Assembly (NCBI RefSeq): GCF_933775445.1
Contig: NC_065877.1
Location: forward strand, 19,592,001 to 19,656,000
DNA length: 64,000 bases
Reading direction: 5' to 3'
Source of the DNA: Argentina anserina
Lineage: Eukaryota; Streptophyta; Magnoliopsida; Rosales; Rosaceae
Part shown: positions 45,014-56,249 of the stretch, in pieces
Layout: every line of letters starts with the position of its first letter
Numbering within the stretch: position 1 is the stretch's first letter
Position numbers and translations under genes: made by a program
Notes under the pieces: generated by a model
The model's database searches: none
Told to the model about the DNA's origin: nothing
What the model saw: only the letters and a program-made list of their open reading frames with translations

Positions 45014-45644
45014 CAGTGTTCTAAATATCGGGATATATCGGTGATTCTTAGAAACCGATAGGATAAATGTCATATCGCCTTAATATATCGGTCAACTCAA
45101 AATATCGGGTCAACATGCGATATATCGGGATATATCGGTGGATTATTTTTCGTTTGACTTTTTTTTTTCGGTGGACTTTTTTTTTCGTGGATTTTTTTTT
45201 CCGAGACTTTTTTTTTGATGATTTTTTTTTCGTTGATTTTTTTTTCGGTGATTTTTTTTAAGGAGACGATGTCATTTTGAGGAATTTCAACGCAAATAGG
45301 TAGAAGGTGATTTATGAAGACGATTTTATCTCAGAAGATGAGGATGAAGATAATGGAGAAGATGAGTTTGACTTTGATTATTATGATGAGAGAGTTTATA
45401 ATGCATGAATGCATAATCAATATCTCAATCTATCTTTTGTGCACCTATTTTTTTTCAATTAGTACTTATTAATTAATATTATTTGATATATTTTGAAGTA
45501 TATGTTTATAAATATATTAAATTTAAATTAAAAATTAAAAAAAAACGATAAATCCGATATAATCCGATATATCTCGATATATCCCCGTTATATCCTTATT
45601 TTACAAAACCGATACGATGCTGATAACCGATATTTAGACCATTG
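45014..45644 (+). mobile_element. Nested hAT element, 631 bp, TSD GTGCTAAG
   Basis: Flanked by GTGCTAAG at 45006-45013 and 45645-45652. The ends CAGTGTTCTAAATATCGG and, inverted, CAATGGTCTAAATATCGG match the family at 25423-27333. The subterminal regions carry the same CGATAT motifs. It retains a short acidic stretch (EDEDEDNGEDEFDFDYYDE, about 45340-45400), the remains of the transposase tail. It is deleted and non-autonomous. Confidence 0.9.
45158..45262 (+). repeat. T-run minisatellite inside the hAT
   Basis: About seven imperfect units of 14-17 bp, each a run of 8-10 T followed by CGGTGGAC, CGTGGA, GATGA or similar. It gives a Phe/Asp-rich open frame with no protein meaning. Confidence 0.75.
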
Positions 45645-45931
45645 GTGCTAAGACAAGAAAGACTTCTACTATCATAACCATATTTTGATGCAAAAATGGT
45701 TTCAAATTATTTATTTTCAACTTGATGTTAAGCAATTGTCATTAATTCTCCTCTTACTGCACAAGCAAATTAACAAAATTTCCAACAATTGCCTTAGATG
45801 CTCTGACTAAAGGAAGAAAAAAAGGTTAAAAAGTAATTTTTGGAACTAAACCTCTTGTCGTACGACAATGATTAGATTATAATTGGAAACATAGTGCAAT
45901 GACTAGTAATAAAGTTTTCAAGCAAACCTAC

Positions 45932-46036
45932 GTGAGGAGAGTCATTCCATTTTACTTGTTTTGCATCTGCTCCAAGTTCTCGCAAGCGTTCAACAAAATT
46001 ACAGATAACTTGATAGGGAGCAAGATCGTCATTCTC
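45932..46036 (-). pseudogene. Captured exon of a DUF829/TMEM53-like alpha/beta-hydrolase gene
   Basis: Thirty-five codons on the minus strand read NDDLAPYQVICNFVERL, RELGADAKQVKWNDSPH. Plant DUF829 (TMEM53-like) proteins have this segment, with 'DLAPYQ.ICNF..RL.ELG.DVK.VKWN.SPHVGHY'. It ends at a GTAGGT donor-like site and starts after an AG, so it looks like one exon with intron edges. It lies between the long inverted repeats and no other exon is present. The encoded piece lacks the hydrolase Ser and Asp regions, so no enzyme is expected. Family recognition is by eye. Confidence 0.65.
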
Positions 46037-46353
46037 TTGTTTACAATTAATTTGATAATTTGTGTTGATTATAATTATGTATATTTGATAGCACATATGA
46101 TGAACTAAATTTAAAAACAAGAAAAACCAAAAGAGAAAATAAAAAAGGAATAAGAAAAGAAAGAAAAAAAATCTGATTTGAATTGGGAGTATTCTAGATA
46201 TTTTAACGGCTTAATGGAATTTTTTTACGGTCAACTAACGGAATGGACAAACTGTTAAAAATAAGAGTTAAATGATATACATATTAAATTTGAAAGTAGA
46301 ATGACAAAACTGTTTTTACACCTAAGATATAGGGTGTCACAAGTATTTAATCC

Positions 46354-47692
46354 TTAGTTATACTACTTATTAGAGACTGCTTAGCTTGTTTCATGCAGTT
46401 TAATATTAAACACATCATTCATGCACCCATACGTACGTTCTTTTCTTTGCAATACTGCCTTTTACCAAGTTTATGTTTGATTCAGTGCTTTTGTATTTCT
46501 GGTGGTATGATTTAAATTGAATCTATTAACCACTTGTAGTTGCAGTCTTAGAAAGAAAGCAGGAAAATTGATGCATCTGTGCGTGTTATATATTCGATAT
46601 GTCAAAAAGAAAACCTAAAATGTCTGAATGAGGGTGACTTGCTAGAGATCCATGCCCATCCAATCACAGAATAACACGCACCTTCCTATCTTCTTTAATT
46701 CTATATTTCCATGACAAAAAGCAACAATCTTTTTCCATTTGCTCTTTCTACTCAAGGTGAATGGTTATGGCACTTGTTCCTTAAGAACATAGGCCGGTTT
46801 TTGGTATGCAAGAAAAAGCAGAACGTAATTGCAAACAAGTTGTACGTAACTAATGGCCGGGATGCTTATCATGATGATATTTCTGAATCAAAAGCTACGG
46901 ATGGTCATCGAATCATCGATCGATCGATCATGGTTAGTACTACTTAGTAACCTAGGGTATGATCGAGATTACATGATTAGATGATTTAGATCCCATGCAC
47001 GTGCATGGATCGAAGCACGTGCCTACCTGTCATTTGAGGAAGATGAATCCAAGAGAAACGACGAAACATAAAAGGGAATCATCGTCGTCCCGATGACATT
47101 CATCAGTAACCTAGGTCCTAGGGCATGCAATGCCTCGATCACCATTTACCAAGTGAATCTTGCCTATCATTATGTAATGACTGATTAACAAGATTGATAT
47201 GTAGTTTCAATACTGTAACTTGGGAATTAATTTCCAACCATGAATAATCGATCAAAGAGGAAAGTTTGGTTAGCTGGTCAGTCTGCTTTTTTGGAATGGT
47301 AGATGTATAATGGACTTAATTTCAAGGATTTTCTGATGTCCTTTATAGGGTTTGATGGGATCCCTGGATTTTGTATGACCACCATTGTTGGATTTCGATC
47401 GGTTGAATTTGAATGGATATATCAACAAGCACACCTTTTTAGTAAATCAGTGTGTCCTTCTTTCGACATCATAAACAACCTAGGGTTTTCTTTTTTCGCC
47501 TGATGGAAATTCATAAATCAGAATGTGAATGGATAGCCTGACCACACAACATTACCGATCAATATCCAATTCTTCTGGTTTTATATATTTGTTGAGAGTA
47601 ATGTAATATACCAGCCAGGTTACACTCAATCTAATTTAACTATTTAAGAGCATAAATTAGATATATATGTATACACACACCACGTATATAGA
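46354..47692. other. Unassigned region
   Basis: An open frame at 46711-46947 (plus) shows no domain. A GATC-rich run (ATCGATCGATCGATC) lies near 46915-46930. No gene is supported. Confidence 0.4.
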
Positions 47693-48318
47693 GAGCCCTT
47701 CCACTAAGTGACCTTTTTTTTGTTTAAAAAAGAGATAGCTCATTAACCAACTTTTTTATTATATTTCTATATCTCCACCGTTCAACTTTTAGGGTCTAAT
47801 GTATATATCATCTCTTAAAATTTCAGTCAAAATGGTGATCGTTAAAGTATCAAACTTGATAAAAGAAATGAATGCATTTGAACTGTTCATGTTTTTAAGT
47901 TTAAATCCTAGTTTTGAATACTTTAAAGTCCTCTAATTTTTCTGAAATTTTATAGAGTGGATCTTTTTTTGTTGTTTAAAAATAGATAGGTAACTTGACT
48001 AACTTCTCGATTATATTTTCACATCTCCACCGTTCAATTTTTAAGGTCTAATTGTTTACCTTATATTAAGTTGGTTAATGAGCTAACTCTGTTTTTCTAT
48101 TATACACATGAACGGTTCAAATTCGGCAGATTTAATCAGTTCATTGATTTAACTTACTTAGATACATTAACGATTACCAAATTTGCTGAAAATTTACAGA
48201 GGTGATCTATAAGTTATTGCCTAAGGACTTGACAGTGGAGATGTGAAACTCGATCAGAAAGTTGGCAAAAAATGAAAATATGTACATTAACCTAAGGTAC
48301 AGACATCCGCACCTGAAA
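47693..48318. mobile_element. Degenerate foldback MITE
   Basis: The arms contain CATCTCCACCGTTCAA- and GATCATCTCT-like blocks in both orientations, pairing imperfectly over about 200 bp. The centre has GAACGGTTCAAATTCG. It resembles the elements at 25143-27444 and 28068-28467, and its right end (GGTACAGACATCCGCACCTG) resembles that of 24793-25130. An (AT)n tract follows at 48318-48365. Confidence 0.55.
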
Positions 48319-48325
48319 ACCCTCG

Positions 48326-48369
<44 letters not shown>

Positions 48370-51300
48370 GCCGCTGGTACTGTATTATTCTCCCACCGTA
48401 CTTTTTGCGACAATATCACGAGCATCTTCTTGGCAATAAATCGGAGATTAGTGTATGCATAGAGATATCACATGTTCTGAAAATAAGATAATCGGGGAAA
48501 TGTAGAACGAGTAGCGTACTTGCATTTATATGTATGGAGAGCTAGCTAGCTGTTAAAATTGTGTTTAATTATCGTTTGGTCAATACAATTTGTTGATGAG
48601 AAAACTAGATGAGCTAGCTAAGAGAAAGCGAGCTGAGGAACTAGGCAAGGCAGTGAATTTTTGGAAATGTGAGCAGCAGAGCATGAGTCAGTGTCGTCTA
48701 ATTGTGAGCTGACTTTTCCTGCTCACCCTTAATCATAATCTAATCATGTTTTTGCTTTCTAACTTGTTTAGCATTTATTGACCAAAACAAAACTTGTTTA
48801 GCATTTCATCTTTGGATTTTTCCTGTTGAACTCTCTTGCCCTTCAGAATATTCTCTCCTCCTCCAACACTACCCCAAATGCTTCAACTTTCAAGACCCAC
48901 TCTCCCTATGAGATTCCTATTTCTGTAAACTACTATTAATCCAGCACCCTCTTTCTCCTTCTTTCTGCCTACTTAATTTGAATATAACCTAAAGAACCAA
49001 AAGTTGAATCATTCATACTGATGCTATGGAGATAACAGATAGACATTTATTCTCTCTTGGTATATGAGTTAGAATATAACACATAAATATAAAGACCTGT
49101 TATCTATGTGTTGTATTGTAGCATCTAGTATATATATATGTGAGTTAGGAAAAGAAACCATACATCGATGCATGTAGCTCAGCTAATTATAGGTATTTGA
49201 ATAGAAGGGTTTAGGAAAAAGCAAAATATTGTCACCAAGGGTATGTTTGTTTCAAAGGTTTGTCCTTTACTTTTATAACTAATGAGAAGACTGCTGATGA
49301 CCAACTATATAACAAATTAACCTGCCTTCAAGGTAGACTCTAATATCAAGACCTGCAGGACATGTCCCTAACATCAAATGTAATTCATGTGAGATCACAG
49401 TAGAAGTGATTAGAATTTCTTTGTTTTTGTGCTCAGCATTCCTAATTTGTTCTTTCATAGAATGCATATATATTTGGGATCACATTTGCTAATTTCAGGT
49501 ATATACATCAGTGTATTACTGTATATACATAACTGATTATTGCAGGCTTCGAAACCCTAGCTAGCATATGTTAATTGAATTTCTATGGGGGGGAGGGTGG
49601 ATGCTTTCAGCTTTTGAATAAAAATTGGAAAGGAGAGCAGAATTGGATCTGTAGGAATCCATAATGCAGAAACCAAATGCTTTTGGTTTATTGAAAGTTG
49701 AAGAATATATAGCTTTTAAGTACTTGCAAGGTATTTTACTTGCATTTTCGCATCCTTTTTTCTTTACTGCTTTATCCGGATCTGCCATACACGTACGTAG
49801 CAGAATCTTATGAGACTAAGCCACACACTGCATTTGGCACAATCTTCTTTATTAGTTTAAAGTAGTGGCATGAATATCCTTCTGGATTTTCAGTAACACT
49901 ACTTTATATTATAAATAAGGATCAGGGAAACAAATGTAACTCATTTTTGCATGCTTGAAAGGTGGAATCGGAATAATAATGAACCTCCAAGCTCTTCGAA
50001 TCAGGGAAATTAAAGCATTGGAATTGTGATGGGATAAGAAAACCCTCCCTCGAAACATGAAAATTGATATTTCTTCCTACAAGGTTGAGGTGCATTTGTC
50101 ATAATTGCCACTTCCACAACGGCATGTATGCAAGGTCCAATAACCTTTCTACGCCTCTCACCAGGATTACCCACTAGAAAATCACATATCTATCTATAAT
50201 ATTACATGAAAGTTTAGCTCACTTATGAGTAAGCATGTTCACTTGTGGTAGCTAGCTAGTCTCAAGCTATGCATATTAGACACGAGGTAGATTTAAGGAT
50301 GCTTGACTTTGCGAAAAAAACGCATGCATCTAACCAAAAACGCAATTTTTTTGTTTTTGATATGAATTACAGCCAACACAATAACCACCCGGTAGGATTG
50401 TCAAATTGAGTCATAACCTAAGCATTTCAACCTTTTCAAAGGCAGTCTAAACATAATCGTTACGGAAGATGATCGATCACTACCAACACTTGGAGATCAT
50501 AAGCCCAAATTCTAAACATGACAGATTCAAAAGGGTCAGACCAAACTCGAAGGAGCTCTGTAATGAAAGACGATGAGGAGAATAACTACTCTTGAAGGTA
50601 CGTTGGGGGTATTACTCTTGAGCGCCACCGCTGTTCTTCCCGATAGAAATCTGAACCCACGTACGTTCAATATATACGTGAAAGTTGAACGTAGAAAGAT
50701 ATACGAATTGCAGAAGCAATTGATCGAGAAAGCTTTGTTAAGTAAAGGAAATATCGATCATGCTTGATCGTCCAACAAGCTAGCTAGTGACTTAACATGC
50801 AAGAGGGAGATACTCCTGACGAACAGTAGTAGCTAGCCGATCGAAAACTGCACGTACAAATTAATTAACACAAGTTGCTTGATTGTAATAAGAACAACTG
50901 AACAAGACAAATGAATTCAAATAGTTTTCCCTTTCCAAATGTAGAGTAATTGTTTGTATTATGATTCACCAGGGAGCACACAACAGTACATGCATATAGC
51001 AACAAATTAAGATATATATCTGAGATTATATAAAAGCATGCAGAGGTCACCCCTGGTGGATCATGATTATATATATAATGGGATGATTGAATGTCCCGGG
51101 TTGGATTACTGGGTTTCCTAGCTAGCTTTCTTCATTAGATTGACCAGGTCACCTTCTCTTCCTCTCGTCCCTTTGAAAATATGCTTTTTCTGAATTGGAT
51201 ATTGCATTTTTTATGAATTCAGTTGTTGTCACTTGTTGGGTATAGCTTTAAAATATTTACCAGATTTATTGCTAAGAAACAAATTAACGTAGAGGATCTA

Positions 51301-51532
51301 CTGGGTCAAGAATGGTCATCTTGAACCAATTTTGCATATTAAAGAACTCAGGCTGTATATGGATTAAGGATCTCATACGGACGCACTAGGGTTTAAGATT
51401 TCTACAGAAAGGCAGTTGAAAAAAATCAACAGTTGATTGCTTTATTTCTTCTTTCTTTCATTACTAAAAATCCATTCATCAAACAAATTCATCAGTATAC
51501 TTCACAGTAGATATTAAGATTCTCTCGATCGA
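48370..51532. other. Long intergenic region
   Basis: AT-rich, with GCTAGCTAGC- and CGTACGTA-like short palindromes. The longest frames (for example 49279-49467 and 49561-49788 minus, and 50573-50767 plus) show no domain. I see no gene, RNA or clear transposon. Confidence 0.45.
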
Positions 51533-51540
51533 GGGAGAGA

Positions 51541-54072
51541 TATGGCTCGTCAATGGGCTAGGTTGGGCCGGCTCGGGTTTTAGTACATTTAGATAAGTGA
51601 CGGACCAGGCCGGACCGGGTATTTTTAAATAAAGATCAAAGTCCGCCTACCTAAAGTGGGTCTTGCGGGTTATTGCTGGCAGGGCCTTGCGGGCTTTTAC
51701 AGGTCGGGTCTTGTGAGCTTGTATTAGAAAAAAACATAATATTCTTATTTAAGAATTTAACACAATAAAAAATTATTAGAAAACATTCTAAAACAAAGTC
51801 ACAAATAATTTATAGTTTCGAAATATTGCCGATCGACACCAATAGATGTGATCGATATATATATTTAGGGACACTGTAAAACTTTCGTTTGTTTTTAACA
51901 TGGTTTGACCATCCGTACCTACCTTTTGACATATTAAAACCCCATTAACCGGGACTTTTTCAAATGGATTTCCTCGTTGCGACCACGTACGATCGGTGAC
52001 AAATATTAGGTGATTTAAACTATGTAAACAACTTGTGGTATTCGCATCTTGGTAATGGGTCATCCCTTAGAGGCATATTAGTAGTATTTTTGGTTTACTG
52101 GAAATTCTGACGGTTAAACAAGATCCGAATTGGATGAAATTTTAAAAGGGTCACTAAATATGTATACTGATCACATCGGATGGTGTCGATCAATTCTGAG
52201 AAGTTTCCTTCATCCAGTCGCTTCATAATGCGATAGTTTTATTATAAAACTAATATAAATGTTTTGATACATTAGTAGACAGTTTGGCGATCGACAACTC
52301 CAGTTCAAAATATGGTCGATTGACACCAGTAGATGTGATCGGTATATATATTTATAGAACCCGTAAAAATTTCGTCCATTTTGGGCATTGTTTGACTGTC
52401 CGTACCTACGGTCAACCAAAAAAGAGGCGTTTTGACAAATTAAAACCCCCATTGACCGGGATTTGCCAAATGGGTTTCCTCGGTGCGACCGCGCATGATC
52501 GGGGACAAAAATTATGTGATTTCAGATATACAAACGGCTTTCAGTGTTCGCATCTTGGTAATATGCCTTTTCTTAAGCCATATTAGTGGTGTTTTTGGTT
52601 TACCGGAAATTTTGATGGTCAAACGAGGCCCGAATTGGATGAAATTTTAAAAGGGTCACTAAATATATATACCGATCATATCAGATAGTGTCAATTAATT
52701 CCCAGAAGTTTCATTCATATAGACGCTTCATAATGCGATAGTTTTATTATAAACCTAATATAAATGTTATGATGCATTAGTAGACACTTCGGCGATCGAT
52801 AACTCAAGTTCGAAATATGGTCAATCGACACCAACAGATGTGATCGATATAATATTTAGAGAACCCATAAAAATTTCGTCCGTTTTGGACATGGTTTGAT
52901 CATTTGTACCTATGGTGAATAAAAAAAAGATGAGTTTTACCATATTAAAACCCCCATTGACAAGGGCTTTGCCGAATGGGTTTTCTCGGTGCGACTACGC
53001 ACGAACGGTGAAAAAAATTAGGTAATTCCATATATGCAAACGGCTTTCGGTGTTCGCATCTTGGTAATAGGTTTTCTCTTAAGGCATATTAGTGGTGTTT
53101 TTGGTTTATTGAAAATTCTGACGGTCAAACGAGGTCCAAATTGGATGAAATTTTTACAGGATTACTAAAAATAAGGATCGATCACATTGGTTGATGTCGA
53201 TTAATCCCAAGAAGTGTCCTTCATATAGACACTTCATAATGTGATAGTTTTATTTTACCTAATATAAAGGTTATGATACGTTAGTTGATACTTCGGCGAT
53301 CGACAACTCCGGTTCTAAATATGGTCGATCGACACCAGCAGATGTGATTTGTATATATATTTAGGGACCCCGTAAAAATTTCATCAGTTTTGGACATAAT
53401 TTGACCGTATGTACCTACGGTAAACAAAAAAGAGGCATTTTGACATATTAAAACCTCATTGATCAGGGCTTTGTCAGATAACAAAAATTAGATGATTTTA
53501 GATATGCAAATGACTTTTGACGTTCGCATCTTGGTTATGGGTCATCTCTTCATATTAGCGGTGTTTTCGGTTTACTGGAAAATCTGACGGTCAGACAAGG
53601 TCCGAATTAGATAAAATTTTAACAGTGTCCCTAATATTAGTACCGATAACATCAGCTGGTATCATTTATAATCCCGATAAGTTTTCTTCATATAGTTACT
53701 TTATAATGCTACAATGTTATTTTAAATCTAGTATAATAGTTATAATATAAAGAAATATAAAATTTTAAATTTAGTATTATTGACATATATAACATTTTAT
53801 GTATAATTATTATCAAAAAAGACATAATTGATATATGTATAATTATATTATATGCATGTATAATATTTTATTACTTGGTGGGCTTTCACGGGCCGGGCCT
53901 TCCTGGCTTTTGGCGGGTCGGGCCGGGTTTCACACTTCTAAACTAAGCCTGGCCCTATACCCACAGAAACGGGCTTTGGCGGGCTTTCTCGCGGCGCGGG
54001 CAGGGTAAAAGCCTATCGGGCTTGCAGGCCTCCGCAGGGTTTTCAGATGTGCGGGCTAAATTATGCGGCCTA
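51541..54072. mobile_element. hAT-like element with internal tandem array, TSD GGGAGAGA
   Basis: Flanked by GGGAGAGA at 51533-51540 and 54073-54080. The left end reads TATGGCTCGTCAATGGGC and the right end inverted reads TAGGCCGCATAATTTAGC. Subterminal regions (51550-51720 and 53875-54060) are GC-rich with GGGCCGGGC motifs. Between them lies a four-copy array of ~500-bp repeats and no transposase. The 8-bp duplication and short imperfect ends point to hAT. Confidence 0.8.
51815..53750 (+). repeat. ~500-bp tandem repeat, about 3.9 copies
   Basis: The marker GATGTGAT(C/T) recurs at 51845, 52332, 52837 and 53341 (spacings 487, 505 and 504). Each unit carries in order GGTCGAT(C/T)GACACC, CGTACCTA, CCCATTGACCGGG, GTTCGCATCTTGG and CTTCATAATG. 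Units differ by many point changes, so the array is old. The open frames across it are not shared between units. Confidence 0.9.
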
Positions 54073-54136
54073 GGGAGAGACATTAACCCTTGAATACACC
54101 AGCAACATTGCCTCACCCTTCAAGCTTCCTTGTATG

Positions 54137-55135
54137 TAGTGGCAGACCCAGGATTCAACGTTAGGGTGAACTTGAATTTTCCTCTCAACGGAAGTGATAA
54201 GAATTTTTTTAAGCATCAAGTATTAGACTAAAATATATTAGACATACACTCAATTAAGTATCAAATATTAGACTAATAGATGTTATATCATCGATCCAAA
54301 ATCACACGCAAGAAGTGAAGGAAAGTGATTTAAAAAAAAATTGAGCTCATTTGCCTTGAGAGAATGTAAGAAAAAGAAAAACCATTTAAAAGGAGAAGTC
54401 CACACAAAAAGGAGGAGAAATAAAATAAAATATAATGTTGCAGCCTAGGAAGCATGGAAACATGCCTACACTCACGTTTTCCGCTTCCGAAGCGGAACCA
54501 CTCCGGAAACGCTTGGAAATGTACCGGAAATGTCCAGAAACGTGTTTCCAGAAAAATGTGTTTTGGAAACGCGGTGGAAACAGAGTTTCCAAAAAATAAA
54601 GGTTTTTTATGTTTTATTTTTATTTTTTAAATGAAGGGCTAGACCTACATTCTTCGAGTCAAATGACTTATTTTTGACATATTTTTGACATCTCGCCGAG
54701 TCGCCGACCCTCCTTCTCTCTTGTTGATACCTAGATCTCTCATTATATTTGTATTATTTCAAATGTTGAACACCAAGTTATTTAAGTTTTTTGAGATTTT
54801 GAGTTACTTAAACTAAAAATTTGGTATTATATCTATTTTTTTAATTTATATATATTTATTTTTTTTATTTCGACGTTTCCAAAACGTACTCACTTCCTAA
54901 AAATTTTGAAAAACACGCTTCCCGTTTCCAAACGTTTCGCTTCCATGTACCCGTACCCGATTACGTGCAGCCTAGGTTGCAGCTAAGTATCGAACATTGG
55001 TAAGCTCAGTAGAAGTTGTAATGATTAACCAAACCTCCTAGGCACCAATTTCTGCTTATTGCATGTTAACATTTTCATAGACAAGTTATTGGATGGACTT
55101 GAATCTACCCAATGCTTAACGTAGGTCCGCCACTG
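54137..55135. mobile_element. hAT-type element (AGTGGCGGA ends) with nested element
   Basis: The ends are TAGTGGCAGACC and, inverted, CAGTGGCGGACC. They are flanked by CTTGTATG (54129-54136) and CTTGTGTG (55136-55143), an 8-bp duplication with one change. No transposase. The middle is taken up by the element at 54450-54965. Confidence 0.7.
54450..54965. mobile_element. Nested element rich in GGAAACG motifs
   Basis: Flanked by an 11-bp direct repeat TGCAGCCTAGG at 54439-54449 and 54966-54976; a true 8-bp hAT duplication probably lies within it. Inside both ends are runs of GGAAACG/CGTTTCC motifs in both orientations. It has no coding potential. Confidence 0.7.
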
Positions 55136-55143
55136 CTTGTGTG

Positions 55144-56249
55144 GTTGCAAGTTAATTTGCACAGCGATCTCTAGATCTCAACCCAATCTAGCTCTTTCAC
55201 GGCGTTCTATTAGTGTATTTCCTTGTCAATTGAACTTATCCTTTGTTTGTTTCTCATACTTGATACTTCTGTTGTTGATGCATTAGCTTTCTAGTTTGTA
55301 TGGTTTTCTTTTTTCCATTCTTGAGTATAATATTCGTATGTGGAAACCATAGTAAGTACAAAAGTACTAATATGCAACCAACAAAACAGTATTACTATTT
55401 GATTGGCAGGCTTCGTATCATTTGCACATCTTGCTATATATTGGATGTGCCCCGAGCAATGCTTTGCAAGAAGATCGAAGATTATCTTTTTGGCTAATTT
55501 ATCAAAGCGCACCCACTCTCTTTCCCTTGTAAAGGCTAAAATGCTAAATTACTAGCTACAATCTTTTTTCTTAGGCAAAGGAAAGGGACCATGATCTTTT
55601 ACGTGGAGTTGGAGATGGATAGGAATCACTTTCACTCGGAGACGGCAAATAATGTCCAAAAGAACGACTGAAGCATGAAGTTGAACAGACATCAATTGTT
55701 TTCAGAGACAATCATTCAAGAAAAAACTATAAGATAGCCCTAAGATTTCCACTAAGAACATTTGTTTATTTCAAATGATCCAGTTGATGACTGCCCACCT
55801 TTATATCACTGAATTATTGGCAGATTGTATATCAGAAGGAAAACAAATTGAAGACAGATTATAAAGGCGTTCAAACTGCATTCAAGGCAGGCACTACCTA
55901 AGAAATGAAATGGCTGAAAAGCGTGATGATGCGATGAAGAAAGGGGTAGATTAAAAGCGATATTTGTCCCCATAGAAAAATTTCTCCACCTTCATGTTAA
56001 AACAAACTTGCAATCAGAGAACAGGTCAACATAAACTAGATATACTATAACACCATAAATCCCTAACAGTGATTGCATCTCAAGAGTTTAATCCAGTGGC
56101 CAGACTTGGATGTCATCAGACAACACTTGCCAGTCCAACTGGCAGCAAAAAACAGTAGTATCAAGGTTCCCGGTGGTCAACTTCTGATGCAAATATTTCC
56201 ACAATTTATCGACCTGATAATGAATTATTACATGTTCAACCTGCAGTCT
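55144..56249. other. Spacer and 3' flank of the prohibitin gene
   Basis: Mixed AT-rich sequence. No gene was recognised. The part nearest 56250 probably includes the 3' UTR of the minus-strand prohibitin gene. Confidence 0.45.

Larger units (their letters stand above)
44560..46353. mobile_element. Long-TIR MULE-like element with captured exon and nested hAT
   Basis: The left end GGATTAAATATTTGTGACAC pairs with the inverted right end GGATTAAATACTTGTGACAC. The inverted repeats stay alignable for about 325 bp each (44560-44887 and 46030-46353), through CCGTTAGTTGACCGT and TTCATCATATGTGCTATCAA. Without the nested hAT it is about 1.15 kb. It lacks transposase. The 9-bp flanks do not match cleanly, so MULE membership is inferred from the long TIRs and gene capture. 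Confidence 0.75.

Noticed and set aside
46711..46947. 78-codon open frame
   Set aside because: No domain, no splice context and AT-rich surroundings; probably chance.
48318..48365. (AT)n arrays as possible CRISPR or regulatory repeats
   Set aside because: They are simple microsatellites. No spaced direct repeats of CRISPR type occur anywhere, and none is expected in a plant nuclear genome.
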